A model generated the notes under the pieces. The model did not search any database. It saw only the letters and a program-made list of their open reading frames with translations, and had not been told where the DNA came from. From contig NZ_FNHN01000018.1 of the NCBI RefSeq assembly GCF_900103525.1, positions 1-64,000 on the forward strand: a DNA stretch of 64,000 bases, given 5' to 3'. The stretch comes from Bacillus sp. OK048 (GTDB taxonomy: Bacteria > Bacillota > Bacilli > Bacillales > Cytobacillaceae). The first letter of the stretch is position 1. Every line of letters starts with the position of its first letter. A program made the position numbers and the translations under genes. Positions 51,034 through 60,275 of the stretch are shown here, piece by piece.

Positions 51034-51119
51034 CATGCCATTTTTTCAAAATGCGCGGGTATCTATCGATGCCTGCTTTTTTTATGTTAAAGAGAGTGTT
51101 CAAAAAAAGGAGAATGAAC

Positions 51120-52994
51120 ATGATCGTATGTAGTGTTAATCATATAGCAAAATCATTTGGGGGAACTAGTATCTTTGAAGATTTATCTTTTGAAGTTCAC
51201 GAAGGAAATCGGGTCGGTTTGGTTGGCCGGAACGGATGCGGGAAAACAACGTTACTGAAACTCCTGGCCAATCAAGAAAGTGTGGATGGTGGAGTGATCC
51301 ATTGGAAAAAGGGGCTGAAAATCGGCTACCTTGCCCAAATTCCAGATTATAAAGACTTAACCGTCAAGGAAGTTTTAAAAACAGCATTTGAACAATTGGT
51401 TGAGACAGGATCAAAACTTCAGCAATTGGAGGTTGAAATGGGGCAGGAGCTAACCCCTACCCAATTACAAAGACTAATGGATCAATATGGAAAGCTTCAA
51501 GATGATTTCATCCTAAATGGCGGTTATGAAATGGATGCAGAAATGGACCGTGTTTCACATGGTTTAAACATAACAGACTTGATAGATAAGCCGTTTTCAC
51601 TATTAAGCGGCGGTGAAAAGACAAAGGTTGGCCTGGCCTTGAGCTTATTAAAGAAACCTGAACTCCTGCTTTTAGATGAACCGACCAACCATTTAGATTT
51701 AATGGCGATTGAGTGGTTAGGTACATTCCTCAAGGAGTATTCAGGCACGATTATTTTGATTTCCCATGATCGGTATTTTTTAGATGAAGTAGTAACAAAG
51801 ATACTCGATATGGAGGATGGCGAAATAGAGCTGTACCATACAAATTTCAGCGGCTTTGTGAAAGAGAAGGAAGAGCGGTTGTTACGGGAGTTCCAGGAAT
51901 ACCAGGAGCAGCAACGGAAAATTAAAAAAATGAAAGAAGCGATTAAACGGCTTCGGGATTGGGCCAACCGTGCCAATCCACCAAGCGCAGCGCTTCATAA
52001 GCGAGCCACGAATATGCAGCGGGCGCTTGACCGAATTGAAAAACTAGAACGTCCGAAGCTTGATGTTAAAAAAATGGCCATTGATTTTGAAGCCAATGAC
52101 CGGAGCGGAAAAGATGTCATCAAGCTTGAAGATGTCTCGAAAAGCTTTGGCAGCCGGACGCTTTTTGAAAAAGTAAATATGCTTGTTCAGTACAAGGATC
52201 GGGCAGCAATTGTCGGTGAAAACGGGACGGGGAAATCAACACTATTAAAGATGATTCTTCGTGAATGCGAAAGTGATCATGGAATCGTTAAGGTTGGTAG
52301 TAATGTGAAGATCGGTTACTTATCTCAACATGTGTTTAATGCGATTGGCGATGAAAAAGTGATTGATGTTTTCCGTTCAGAAGTAAGTGTAAGTGAAGGG
52401 GAAGCACGACATATTTTAGCGCGGTTCTTATTTTACGGGCCAGCGGTTTTCCGTAAGGTCCAGCAATTGAGCGGTGGCGAAAGAATGCGCCTCCGGCTTG
52501 CACAGCTGATGTATCAGGATATTAATCTTCTAATCCTTGATGAACCGACGAATCACCTCGATATTGATTCATGTGAGGTTTTGGAAGAAGCATTAGAGCA
52601 ATTTAATGGCACGATTTTGGCTGTGTCACATGACCGTTATTTCCTCAATAAACTGTTTACGAAAATTTATTGGCTCCAAGCTGGAACGGTTCATTTCTTT
52701 GATGGTAATTATGACTGGGCAAAAGGAAAATTAAATGCTGTAAAGGTGGATCAGCTTGAACAAAAAGTTGCCCCCAAAAAGGATGGTAAGCCAAAAAGCG
52801 TTGTCGTCCCTGTCAAGAATGTGGCTGTAGATATCGAACAAAAGCTTGAGGAGTTGGAAGACCAAATTCTCACTTTGAAGCAGCAAATGGAAGCAGAGTT
52901 AGAACTTGAAAAGCTTCAAGAACAATTCACCCAATTAGAGCAAATGGAAATGGTCAGAGAAAGTTTATATATGCAGTTGGATGATGTGGTTTAA
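51120..52994 (+). CDS. ABC-F ribosome-associated ATPase, possible antibiotic-resistance type
   Basis: The 624-residue protein has two ABC domains without membrane segments: Walker A GRNGCGKTT and GENGTGKST, signatures LSGGEKTKVGLA and LSGGERMRLRLA, Walker B LLLLDEPTNHLDL and LLILDEPTNHLDI. An interdomain linker (about 245-315; RKIKKMKEAIKRLRDWANRA, then NPPSAALHKRATNMQRALDR) would reach the peptidyl-transferase centre. A C-terminal coiled coil ends it (about 575-620). ATG at 51120 follows AAAAAGGAG; upstream in-frame ATGs are weaker. Regulation by leader peptide and attenuator suggests induction by ribosome-targeting drugs, but a housekeeping role is possible. Confidence 0.85.
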   Translation: MIVCSVNHIAKSFGGTSIFEDLSFEVHEGNRVGLVGRNGCGKTTLLKLLANQESVDGGVIHWKKGLKIGYLAQIPDYKDLTVKEVLKTAFEQLVETGSKLQQLEVEMGQELTPTQLQRLMDQYGKLQDDFILNGGYEMDAEMDRVSHGLNITDLIDKPFSLLSGGEKTKVGLALSLLKKPELLLLDEPTNHLDLMAIEWLGTFLKEYSGTIILISHDRYFLDEVVTKILDMEDGEIELYHTNFSGFVKEKEERLLREFQEYQEQQRKIKKMKEAIKRLRDWANRANPPSAALHKRATNMQRALDRIEKLERPKLDVKKMAIDFEANDRSGKDVIKLEDVSKSFGSRTLFEKVNMLVQYKDRAAIVGENGTGKSTLLKMILRECESDHGIVKVGSNVKIGYLSQHVFNAIGDEKVIDVFRSEVSVSEGEARHILARFLFYGPAVFRKVQQLSGGERMRLRLAQLMYQDINLLILDEPTNHLDIDSCEVLEEALEQFNGTILAVSHDRYFLNKLFTKIYWLQAGTVHFFDGNYDWAKGKLNAVKVDQLEQKVAPKKDGKPKSVVVPVKNVAVDIEQKLEELEDQILTLKQQMEAELELEKLQEQFTQLEQMEMVRESLYMQLDDVV

Positions 52995-53085
52995 GCTTTT
53001 ATCGCCAAGAGAAAAACGCTTGGGGATCTTTATTTTTCACAAAAGGTTTATAATAGAATGTGAGTACAAATAGGGAGGGTTTTTT

Positions 53086-54078
53086 ATGGTGTATCAAGCA
53101 GATGATTCTAGATATGGTGCGATGAAATACAATCGAAGCGGTCGTTCTGGTTTACAATTGCCAGCGATATCACTAGGTTTATGGCATAATTTTGGCGGAA
53201 TAGATACATACGAAAATGGTAGAGAATTGCTTAGAGGTGCGTTTGATTTAGGGATTACTCACTTTGACCTTGCAAATAACTACGGACCACCACCTGGATC
53301 GGCTGAAGAGATGTTCGGGAAAATGGTAAAAACGGATTTTGCACCATATCGAGACGAAATGATTATTTCCTCGAAAGCCGGTTATACCATGTGGACAGGA
53401 CCGTACGGAGATTGGGGTTCTAAAAAATACCTTATTGCTAGTTTAGATCAAAGCTTAAAGAGAATGGGTTTAGATTATGTTGATATCTTTTATTCCCATC
53501 GTCCGGACCCCAATACGCCGCTAGAAGAAACGATGGGTGCACTAGATTTAGTTGTGCGCCAAGGTAAAGCCCTGTACGTCGGTATTTCGAACTATAATGC
53601 GGAACAAACAGAGGAAGCGGTAAAAATCCTAAATCGATTAGGAACACCACTAGTTATTCATCAGCCAAAATATTCGATGTTTGATCGCTGGATTGAGGAT
53701 GGTTTACAGGATGTCCTACAGGAAAATGGAGTTGGCTCGATTGTCTTTACTCCGTTAGCTCAAGGTTTGTTAACGAATAAATATCTAAACGGCATTCCAA
53801 CCGATTCGAGAGCGGCAAAAGCAAAAACCTTTTTAAGTAAGGAGCAAGTCACAGCGGATGTTGTAAATCGGGTGAAAAAGCTAAACGAGGTTGCAGTAGA
53901 ACGTGGTCAAAACCTGGCGCAAATGGCACTTGCTTGGGTTCTTAGGGGAGGAAGGGTCACGTCCGCTTTAATCGGTGCTAGTCGGGTCAGTCAACTAGAA
54001 GAGAATGTTGCTGCCTTAAGAAATCTATCATTCTCTGAAGAAGAATTAAATAGAATAGAAGACATTTTAAAAAGATAA
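53086..54078 (+). CDS. Aldo/keto reductase, YghZ/Gpr-like
   Basis: The 330-residue protein shows the AKR tetrad: Asp and Tyr in HFDLANNYGPPPGSAE, Lys in IISSKAGY, His in FYSHRPD. The GPPPGSAE loop and length match E. coli YghZ (L-glyceraldehyde 3-phosphate reductase) and the beta-subunit-like AKR14 group. NADPH-dependent aldehyde detoxification is the likely role. ATG after AGGGAGGG. Confidence 0.86.
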   Translation: MVYQADDSRYGAMKYNRSGRSGLQLPAISLGLWHNFGGIDTYENGRELLRGAFDLGITHFDLANNYGPPPGSAEEMFGKMVKTDFAPYRDEMIISSKAGYTMWTGPYGDWGSKKYLIASLDQSLKRMGLDYVDIFYSHRPDPNTPLEETMGALDLVVRQGKALYVGISNYNAEQTEEAVKILNRLGTPLVIHQPKYSMFDRWIEDGLQDVLQENGVGSIVFTPLAQGLLTNKYLNGIPTDSRAAKAKTFLSKEQVTADVVNRVKKLNEVAVERGQNLAQMALAWVLRGGRVTSALIGASRVSQLEENVAALRNLSFSEEELNRIEDILKR

Positions 54079-54213
54079 ATCGGTTATAACAGCGGGATTG
54101 TCCGCAAACCTGGTATGATTAGCCGTTTGTGTCTCGGTTTAAGCGACATTGTTTCTACCAGCCTACCGGGGAAGAATGCGAAAATATTTATAATACATTT
54201 TAAAATGAATGGA

Positions 54214-54237
54214 GCCGGAAAACACGGCTCTATTTAT
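54214..54237 (+). terminator. Hairpin before the antiporter gene
   Basis: GAGCCG pairs with CGGCTC around GAAAACA and is followed by TATTTATTTTG. It may end the aldo/keto reductase transcript. The rest of the 224-bp gap shows no further gene. Confidence 0.55.
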
Positions 54238-54302
54238 TTTGCTTTCCGAAAGATTCAGCATTCATTATAATTAGGTATATTAAAAATTAAGGTTGGTATC
54301 GA

Positions 54303-55631
54303 ATGGATAGATTTTCAGTAAAGCAATTAATTTCGCTACTCACAGTTACCCTAGCGGGTGTTTGTTGGTCGGTACTGTTTCACCAACCGCTCGTCATTGG
54401 GTTTCTACCTGGGTATCTTATACTTGTGTTTCTTTCGAAAAAGAATAAGCAAAGTGTTATGCAAATCATGCAGATTAGTATCAGAGGTGTTTATAAGACT
54501 AGGATTGTGATTCTTATTTTATTCCTTGTCAGTTTTATACTTCCATCTTGGTATTTGTCAGGGACAATCGATCAAATGGTGAAAATTGCCCTTTATTTTA
54601 TTCATCCGGACTATTTTTTTGTATTAACATTTGTTACTGCACTGCTTTTTTCAATGCTTCTTGGTACAACAGTAGGTACGCTAAGTGCAATTGGAATTCC
54701 TATTTTGGGGACTGCTGTAATACTAGATTTACCGACAGAGGTCGTAGCTGGGGCATTGGTTTCCGGGGCTTTCGTAGGAGACCGAACATCTCCTTTTTCG
54801 AGTGCACATCAGCTTTTAGCTCATACATTAGAATTACCAGTGAAAAAACAATGGAATGCGATGTTATTTACCACAGTTATTGCGGTAATTTTGTCATTGC
54901 TTTTTTACGGGGCTTTTGATTTCTTTACTGCTTCTAAGATAAATCATGTTGCACCATTGCAATGGGGAGAGCTTTCACTGATAAAATTTATTCCACCCCT
55001 TGTGTTGCTGCTTTTTGTTCTGTTCCAATTGAGCATTCTTTATGCCTTTCTATCAAGTATACTTTGTGCGGCTATTATTACGTTGTTTGAGGGAACTGGA
55101 ATTTCGGAAATAGCCCATGCTTTTTGGTTTGGGATTGAAGGCCTTGGCGGAGGCTTCCTTCATATGTACGAATTATTGCTGTTCCTAGCCCTAGCGGGTG
55201 CATATAACGGTTTATTGGAGGAATTGAATGTCCTCCAGCCTTACTTAGATAAATGGCTGCAACGGTCAACTTCGTTACCACGTGACACGTTAAAAACCCT
55301 TTCAGCCACTTTATTAATTAGTTTTATTGCAGCAAATCAAACGCTCCCGATTATTTTAACAGGAAGGTCTTTTTTACCGCATTGGACAAGTAAGTATGGG
55401 AAAGTAGAGTTAGCTAGAGTGATGGGCGATACGACGATGCTTTTTCCTGGAATGGTGCCATGGAGTGTGCTCGCGATCATGTGCAGTACCATTGTTGGAA
55501 TTCCAATCTTGGAGTATTTGCCTTATGCACTATTTTTATGGGTTTTACCTTTTTTAACGCTAGGAGTTTCCATGTTCAAACATGTCCGAAAATCAAAAAG
55601 AATAGCAGCTGCGATAGGGAACGGGGCTTAA
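54303..55631 (+). CDS. Na+/H+ antiporter, NhaC family
   Basis: The 442-residue membrane protein has about eleven helices and the NhaC signature region (SGAFVGDRTSPFSSAHQLLA) and the later half-repeat (NGLLEELNVLQPYLD, ANQTLPIILTGRSF, MGDTTMLFPGMVPWSV). NhaC proteins exchange Na+ or organic ions for protons or other ions. Substrates vary in the family, for example malate/lactate in MleN. ATG after a weak AAGGTTGG. Confidence 0.82.
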   Translation: MDRFSVKQLISLLTVTLAGVCWSVLFHQPLVIGFLPGYLILVFLSKKNKQSVMQIMQISIRGVYKTRIVILILFLVSFILPSWYLSGTIDQMVKIALYFIHPDYFFVLTFVTALLFSMLLGTTVGTLSAIGIPILGTAVILDLPTEVVAGALVSGAFVGDRTSPFSSAHQLLAHTLELPVKKQWNAMLFTTVIAVILSLLFYGAFDFFTASKINHVAPLQWGELSLIKFIPPLVLLLFVLFQLSILYAFLSSILCAAIITLFEGTGISEIAHAFWFGIEGLGGGFLHMYELLLFLALAGAYNGLLEELNVLQPYLDKWLQRSTSLPRDTLKTLSATLLISFIAANQTLPIILTGRSFLPHWTSKYGKVELARVMGDTTMLFPGMVPWSVLAIMCSTIVGIPILEYLPYALFLWVLPFLTLGVSMFKHVRKSKRIAAAIGNGA

Positions 55632-55715
55632 TGCGCCGTTTTTTGTTATTGTGAATATACTCCTTTGTTTATACATATAAGTTGTTATATAGAGCTTTGG
55701 ACAAGGGATGGTAGC

Positions 55716-56285
55716 ATGCTGAAAAAATTGGCTGTAATTGGGTTCGGAAGTACGATGATTGGCATCGGGGTGAACGGATTTATTTTGCCTTTTCATCTAA
55801 TTAATGGTGGTATGTTCGGAATTAGTTTGGTGTTCAATTATCTATGGCAATTCAGCATTGGAATAACCTTTATTTGTTTGAATATTCCCGTTTATCTCTT
55901 AGCTTATAAAACGGATTTTGATTATTTTTTCTATGGAATGATTGGGGCTGTTTTTTCAGGCTTCATGATTGAATTCTTGATGCCACTAAAGGATGTATTT
56001 CATTTACCGATTATTAGTTCGGTGATCATTGGAGGGGTCTTGGTCGGTCTTGGAGTAGGAACGATGCTAAGGAATCACATAAGTCCAGGCGGAATGGATC
56101 TGCTCGCCTTGTTACTAGCAAAATGGACAAAGATTAATGTGGGAATCATCGCCTATGCGATAGATACGATTATTATTATCTCGAGTCTGTTGCTACTTCA
56201 GGAGCCTAGATTACTATATTCGTTGTTAATTGTGTCTATCGTGGGGTTATTAGCAACGGTTATAACCTCATATGAGAGGAGTTAA
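55716..56285 (+). CDS. YitT/YczE-like membrane protein, short
   Basis: The 189-residue protein has five to six helices with the YitT-type repeats NGFILPFHLINGGMFGIS and RNHISPGGMDLLALLLAKW but lacks the C-terminal DUF2179 domain present in the paralogue at 40,407. ATG at 55716 after AAGGGATGG; an earlier in-frame ATG at 55665 has no ribosome binding site. Function unknown. Confidence 0.75.
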   Translation: MLKKLAVIGFGSTMIGIGVNGFILPFHLINGGMFGISLVFNYLWQFSIGITFICLNIPVYLLAYKTDFDYFFYGMIGAVFSGFMIEFLMPLKDVFHLPIISSVIIGGVLVGLGVGTMLRNHISPGGMDLLALLLAKWTKINVGIIAYAIDTIIIISSLLLLQEPRLLYSLLIVSIVGLLATVITSYERS

Positions 56286-56357
56286 TCGTTTTGAAAAATA
56301 ATCGACGTTTAGTAATATAGGATGAGAAATGTTTATGGAATTGAGGGTTTGTTTATT

Positions 56358-56858
56358 TTGTTGAAATTAGTAAATGATCATATAAAAGCGAATTTAAAGA
56401 TATTATTTGTCGGATTTAATCCTAGCATTCGTTCTAGTGAAACGGGTCATCATTTTGCCAATCCCAATAATCGATTTTGGCGAATACTGCATGATGCAGG
56501 GTTGACTCCTCGGAAATTTGACGCAGTTGAAGATGGGAAACTCTTAGAGCTGGGTATGGGGATTACCAATATTGTGGCAAGACCGACGAAAGCAGCGGAT
56601 GAGATCACTAGGGAAGAATACAAAGAGGGGAAAGAATTACTTCGGAAAAAAATTGAGCAGTTGAAGCCAGAAATAGTCTGTTTCGTCGGTAAGGGAGTGT
56701 ATCAGGAGTATAGCGGGCTGAAAAAGGTTCCATGGGGGAGGCAGGAGGAAGCGGTCGTTCCGGGAACGATTGATTTTGTTGCTCCATCATCAAGCGGTTT
56801 GGTGAGGATGAAAGTGGAGGAAATCGTTGAGATTTATAAGGGGCTAAGTGAAATTTGA
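56358..56858 (+). CDS. mug: Mismatch-specific (G:T/U) DNA glycosylase, Mug family
   Basis: The 166-residue protein fits the Mug/TDG branch of uracil-DNA glycosylases: VGFNPSIRSSETGHHFANPN (motif 1, GxNP...S with the catalytic Asn), FWRILHDAGL, ITNIVARPTKAADEI and VVPGTIDFVAPSSSGL (motif 2). It removes U or T opposite G. The start is uncertain: TTG at 56358 or 56361 after GAGGG, or ATG at 56322 with a poor site. Confidence 0.82.
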   Translation: MLKLVNDHIKANLKILFVGFNPSIRSSETGHHFANPNNRFWRILHDAGLTPRKFDAVEDGKLLELGMGITNIVARPTKAADEITREEYKEGKELLRKKIEQLKPEIVCFVGKGVYQEYSGLKKVPWGRQEEAVVPGTIDFVAPSSSGLVRMKVEEIVEIYKGLSEI

Positions 56859-56885
56859 TGGTTTAGAATTGATTTTGACGGGTTT

Positions 56886-56956
56886 GCACGTAAAACAATG
56901 ATTTGGCACATATCGAAAAAGTTCAGCACAAAAGTAGAAATCGGCACATATTAAAG
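56886..56956. repeat. ~20-bp tandem repeats, GGCACATA family
   Basis: GCAC cores stand at 56886, 56906, 56926 and 56944, 18-20 bp apart, within TTTGGCACATATCGAAAAAG-like units. Together with the GGCAGGTA units further on they occupy most of the 350-bp gap between mug and the cyclase gene. No gene is present there. Confidence 0.6.
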
Positions 56957-57020
56957 GTTTTACTAAAAAATGGTCACTTATTTTGAACTTGGATGAAAGA
57001 AATGTAGAGATAATGACGAG

Positions 57021-57045
57021 AGCCAGGCAGCTGCCTGGCTTTTTC
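57021..57045. terminator. Terminator hairpin AGCCAGGCAG/CTGCCTGGCT
   Basis: A perfect 20-bp palindrome followed by TTTTTC. It stops plus-strand transcription and splits the two repeat blocks. Confidence 0.8.
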
Positions 57046-57071
57046 AGCGTTCGGTGTGGTGGTGGAATTGA

Positions 57072-57167
57072 TTAGGCAGGTAAACAAATGGGATTGGCAG
57101 GTGAAATGAAATCTTGGCAGGTAAGAACTCCGAAATGGCAGATTAAAAGATATATTTGGCAGGTAGC
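57072..57167. repeat. ~21-bp tandem repeats, TTGGCAGGTA family
   Basis: GGCAGG or GGCAGA cores stand at 57075, 57096, 57116, 57137 and 57158, i.e. 20-21 bp apart. Units read roughly TTGGCAGGTAAAAxAxTCxAA. They resemble the GCAC units at 56.9 kb. Period and position outside genes suggest an iteron-like or slipped-strand origin. Confidence 0.65.
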
Positions 57168-57209
57168 CACTTAGCACCCAAATTCCAATTGCACAACATG
57201 CCCATTCGC

Positions 57210-59075
57210 TTATGTTTCAAACTTCCGACGATAATGTGCCAAAGCCAACAACGGGAAGATATTACGGTAGCTATGATAGTGAATATAAAAAGCACCCGCC
57301 ATTCCTTGTCCTTTCGGGTAGGCGGTCGTCCAATCGTCTTTTTGTAGATTCCGCAATAAATATGAAATACCTTTGCGGATTTCAGAAGTGGATTGATCTG
57401 AAACACAAATCAAAGTATCCAATGCCCAGGCGGTGTGGGTCAAAGTGCTCGTCTTAAGTGGAGTATATTTACCGTTACTATCACTATAACAAGATTCACC
57501 CCAGCCACCATCCGCGTTTTGAATGGCTCGCAGCCACTTTACAGCATTTTGAATCGAAGAATCGCTGCTAGCTACCCCAACCGCAGCCAATCCAGTTACC
57601 GCACCCCAAGTGCCGTATATATAACAAATGCCCCATCTCCCATACCAGGAACCATCCACCTCTTGATGGTCCACCAGCCATTTTATCCCCTTTTTTATTG
57701 TCTCATGGTCTTTCGGTACATTTGTAAAGTTCCCAAAGAACTCGAGGGTACGACCCGTGATATCTGCACATGATGGGTCTGTTAAGAGAAACTCGGCATT
57801 TTCCATAGGTAAAAATTCAACCAGCCTTGTATCAGTGTTTTTTTCAAAAGCAGCCCAGCCGCCATCATCATTTTGCATCGACAGCAGCCAGTTGATCCCG
57901 CGGTTCCAGGCATCTTGGTTGGGTGATGTCATTCTTGAGATCGACCTTAAAGAAGCGGTTGTATCATCGACGTCAGGATGGATGGTATTAACATCGGCGA
58001 ACCCCCAGCCCCCTGGCAAACTGTTAGGGTTATGAATAACCCAGTCTCCGAATTTATCATGTTGCCTTGCTAATAAATAGTGATTTGCTGACCGTACCAT
58101 CTTATCCTCGGCTGGAATCCCTGCCTCTTGAAGAGCATAGCCGATCAACGACGTATTCCAAACATTTGCGGTCGTGTATTGCATATGCGGAAGACCGTTA
58201 ATTTCACTTCGCATCGACTTGATCCCAGCGAGGGCAGCTGTGATTATATGATCATTTTTCTTATACCCCAGTGAGAGGAGAGCGAAAATCATTAAAAAGG
58301 TTGAACTGTCGTAGCTGTAGAGCGTACCATCCGCTTCAATATGGTCGAGCATATACTTTTTAGAACGCTCGATGGCCAGCTTATGGAGCCGCTCTGGCAC
58401 CCCCAGTAAATTTTTCACCCCGTCTTCGATAAAGGAAAATAACGAGCGCATTTCATTAGAACGAATCCAGGTATCAGGATGGCTTAGCCGAACAAATAAA
58501 TCGGATAGGTCGGGGCTCCTACCCGTTTTCAACGTAAATTTTTTATCGGCGAGAATCATGATTGGCGTTAGATTTGCTCTTCCATAGACAGAAAAGGAAT
58601 AGAAATTAATAGGAAAATTTAGTGGCAGCAGGATGATTTCAATGGGGAGAGGGGAGAACCTTGGCCAGTTAACTTGCCCTGTTAGCGACAACATGACCTT
58701 GGTAAACATACTAACTTCTTCGATTCCGCCCTTGGATAAAATAAACTTTTTCGCTGCCTGAAGCCGTTTATCCATTTTTTCATAGTATCCAGAATACAGA
58801 AGTGCGTAATAACATTCGACTGTAGCCGTGAGATTTCCAACATGTTCATCAAAAAAAAGCTTCCAAGCACCATTTTTTTCTTGTCTGGATAAAATCCTGC
58901 GAGCCAGACCCTTTATTAATTCCTCATCATTTATTTCCAATGTCCGTAATAAAATAATCATATAGGCATCTGTAGATAATCCAGTTTCGAATGGATAAGT
59001 CCAGGAGCCATCGGGAGATTGATCCCTTCTAAGTATCTCAACCAGCCAGTCAATGCCTTTATTTGTATCGATCAT
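57210..59075 (-). CDS. sqhC: Squalene-hopene/tetraprenyl-curcumene cyclase (sporulenol synthase type)
   Basis: The 621-residue terpene cyclase consists of QW-type prenyltransferase repeats (WLLSMQNDDGGW, GSWYGRWG, WLRAIQNADGGWGE). It has the class II catalytic acid motif DVDDTT (NTIHPDVDDTTASLRS). Length is close to B. subtilis SqhC (632), which cyclises tetraprenyl-beta-curcumene to sporulenol, a spore-associated sesquarterpene. Start ATG at 59075. It is divergent from the DUF2515 gene. Squalene as alternative substrate is possible. Confidence 0.85.
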   Translation of the reverse strand: MIDTNKGIDWLVEILRRDQSPDGSWTYPFETGLSTDAYMIILLRTLEINDEELIKGLARRILSRQEKNGAWKLFFDEHVGNLTATVECYYALLYSGYYEKMDKRLQAAKKFILSKGGIEEVSMFTKVMLSLTGQVNWPRFSPLPIEIILLPLNFPINFYSFSVYGRANLTPIMILADKKFTLKTGRSPDLSDLFVRLSHPDTWIRSNEMRSLFSFIEDGVKNLLGVPERLHKLAIERSKKYMLDHIEADGTLYSYDSSTFLMIFALLSLGYKKNDHIITAALAGIKSMRSEINGLPHMQYTTANVWNTSLIGYALQEAGIPAEDKMVRSANHYLLARQHDKFGDWVIHNPNSLPGGWGFADVNTIHPDVDDTTASLRSISRMTSPNQDAWNRGINWLLSMQNDDGGWAAFEKNTDTRLVEFLPMENAEFLLTDPSCADITGRTLEFFGNFTNVPKDHETIKKGIKWLVDHQEVDGSWYGRWGICYIYGTWGAVTGLAAVGVASSDSSIQNAVKWLRAIQNADGGWGESCYSDSNGKYTPLKTSTLTHTAWALDTLICVSDQSTSEIRKGISYLLRNLQKDDWTTAYPKGQGMAGAFYIHYHSYRNIFPLLALAHYRRKFET

Positions 59076-59144
59076 CGCAACCGTTCATCCTCTCCCAATT
59101 GAATAGTCTCATCTATACATATTCAGCAAGTAGAAGGAGAATTC

Positions 59145-60275
59145 TTGAGGGAGCTGATTGTGATATTTTTTATCAGAAGTAGGGAGAAACCGGCGATTGA
59201 GGCAATCAAGGATGAATTGAAGGAAAAAATGAAAGAGGTGGCAGTCCATTCATTAACAAAAGAGGAGCAAGGCCTTCTAGAAAGGATCAAAAGTGATACA
59301 CGGGAACTTAACCTGAACAACGTCACTCGGACAAAGGCGTATTTTGATTTTTATCAAAAACATCCCAACATCCATTGGGCATTTTTAGGACATATGGTAT
59401 CAAGAAATGGCGGCTGGAACATGACCGATTTAAAGGGGGATTTCCTCACTCGCCTGCTAACGAAAAAAGAAAGGAATGCTTATTTTACCTTTTTAGAACG
59501 AGGAAATTGGCTGATTTTTCAAGACGCCTATCCTCAATTTCTCCTCTACAGCGAAAGTTTAAAGCGAGGAAAACCACTGTTTTACCTGCTATCTTATTTA
59601 GATATTTCAACTTTTATGGAAACGATTTGGAATTATTTTTGGAAGAAGTCCGACCCATATATCCTGACCATCGCTCTCGTCATAAACGAACAAAATTATT
59701 TGGAGAAGTGGATCATTCAAAATCCGATTTATCAAAAAGATGTTATAGGTACTTTGGAGTTTAAATTGCAGGATATCCTGTCTTTTAATCATATTTTGTT
59801 TCCCTTTCGAAAAAAGAGCCTTGCCGGGCAAACCCTTCATCAGTTTCAATCTTTACATGAACGGATTTTATTAGGGAAGCGGTTGTATGCGGTACTTTTT
59901 CAAAATAAAGATCCATTCGTAAAATGGGCAAAAGAACACCCTCATACAGGATCGAGAAAGGATTATTGGCCGCATCTATTCAACAATGTGAACGAAGGAA
60001 TACCTGGGATTCCATATCAGCTCCGCTTAAATGCCTGCAAACTGAGATGGGGTGCGAGGAGAATTTATAGTCCAGATTTACTGTCTGCATGGAAAAATGT
60101 TAACCACCAAGAAGCGGAAACGGGAGATTGGTTTCAAAATTGGCAGGTGGCCGGCTATCTCTCGGAGCTTAATGAAACACAAGTTAATGGGGAGATTGAA
60201 TATGAATACTGTAAAACACTTGAAAGGCTTGAACTTGCCGCCCTTGCAAAAAAAGTCATTACCCTCTTTGATTAA
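59145..60275 (+). CDS. DUF2515 protein (YppC-like)
   Basis: The 376-residue protein resembles the DUF2515 family (NNVTRTKAYFDFYQKHPNIH, WAFLGHMVSRNGGWNMTDLK, NEGIPGIPYQLRLNACKLRW split here for length). It starts with TTG after AGAAGGAG. No signal peptide is visible. Its function is unknown. The next gene overlaps its end by 74 bp. Similar proteins sit beside sqhC in other Bacillaceae, as I recall. Confidence 0.72.
   Translation: MRELIVIFFIRSREKPAIEAIKDELKEKMKEVAVHSLTKEEQGLLERIKSDTRELNLNNVTRTKAYFDFYQKHPNIHWAFLGHMVSRNGGWNMTDLKGDFLTRLLTKKERNAYFTFLERGNWLIFQDAYPQFLLYSESLKRGKPLFYLLSYLDISTFMETIWNYFWKKSDPYILTIALVINEQNYLEKWIIQNPIYQKDVIGTLEFKLQDILSFNHILFPFRKKSLAGQTLHQFQSLHERILLGKRLYAVLFQNKDPFVKWAKEHPHTGSRKDYWPHLFNNVNEGIPGIPYQLRLNACKLRWGARRIYSPDLLSAWKNVNHQEAETGDWFQNWQVAGYLSELNETQVNGEIEYEYCKTLERLELAALAKKVITLFD

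Noticed and set aside
51524..51976. 150-codon frame opposite the ABC-F gene
   Set aside because: Mirror of the conserved ABC domain, without a ribosome binding site.
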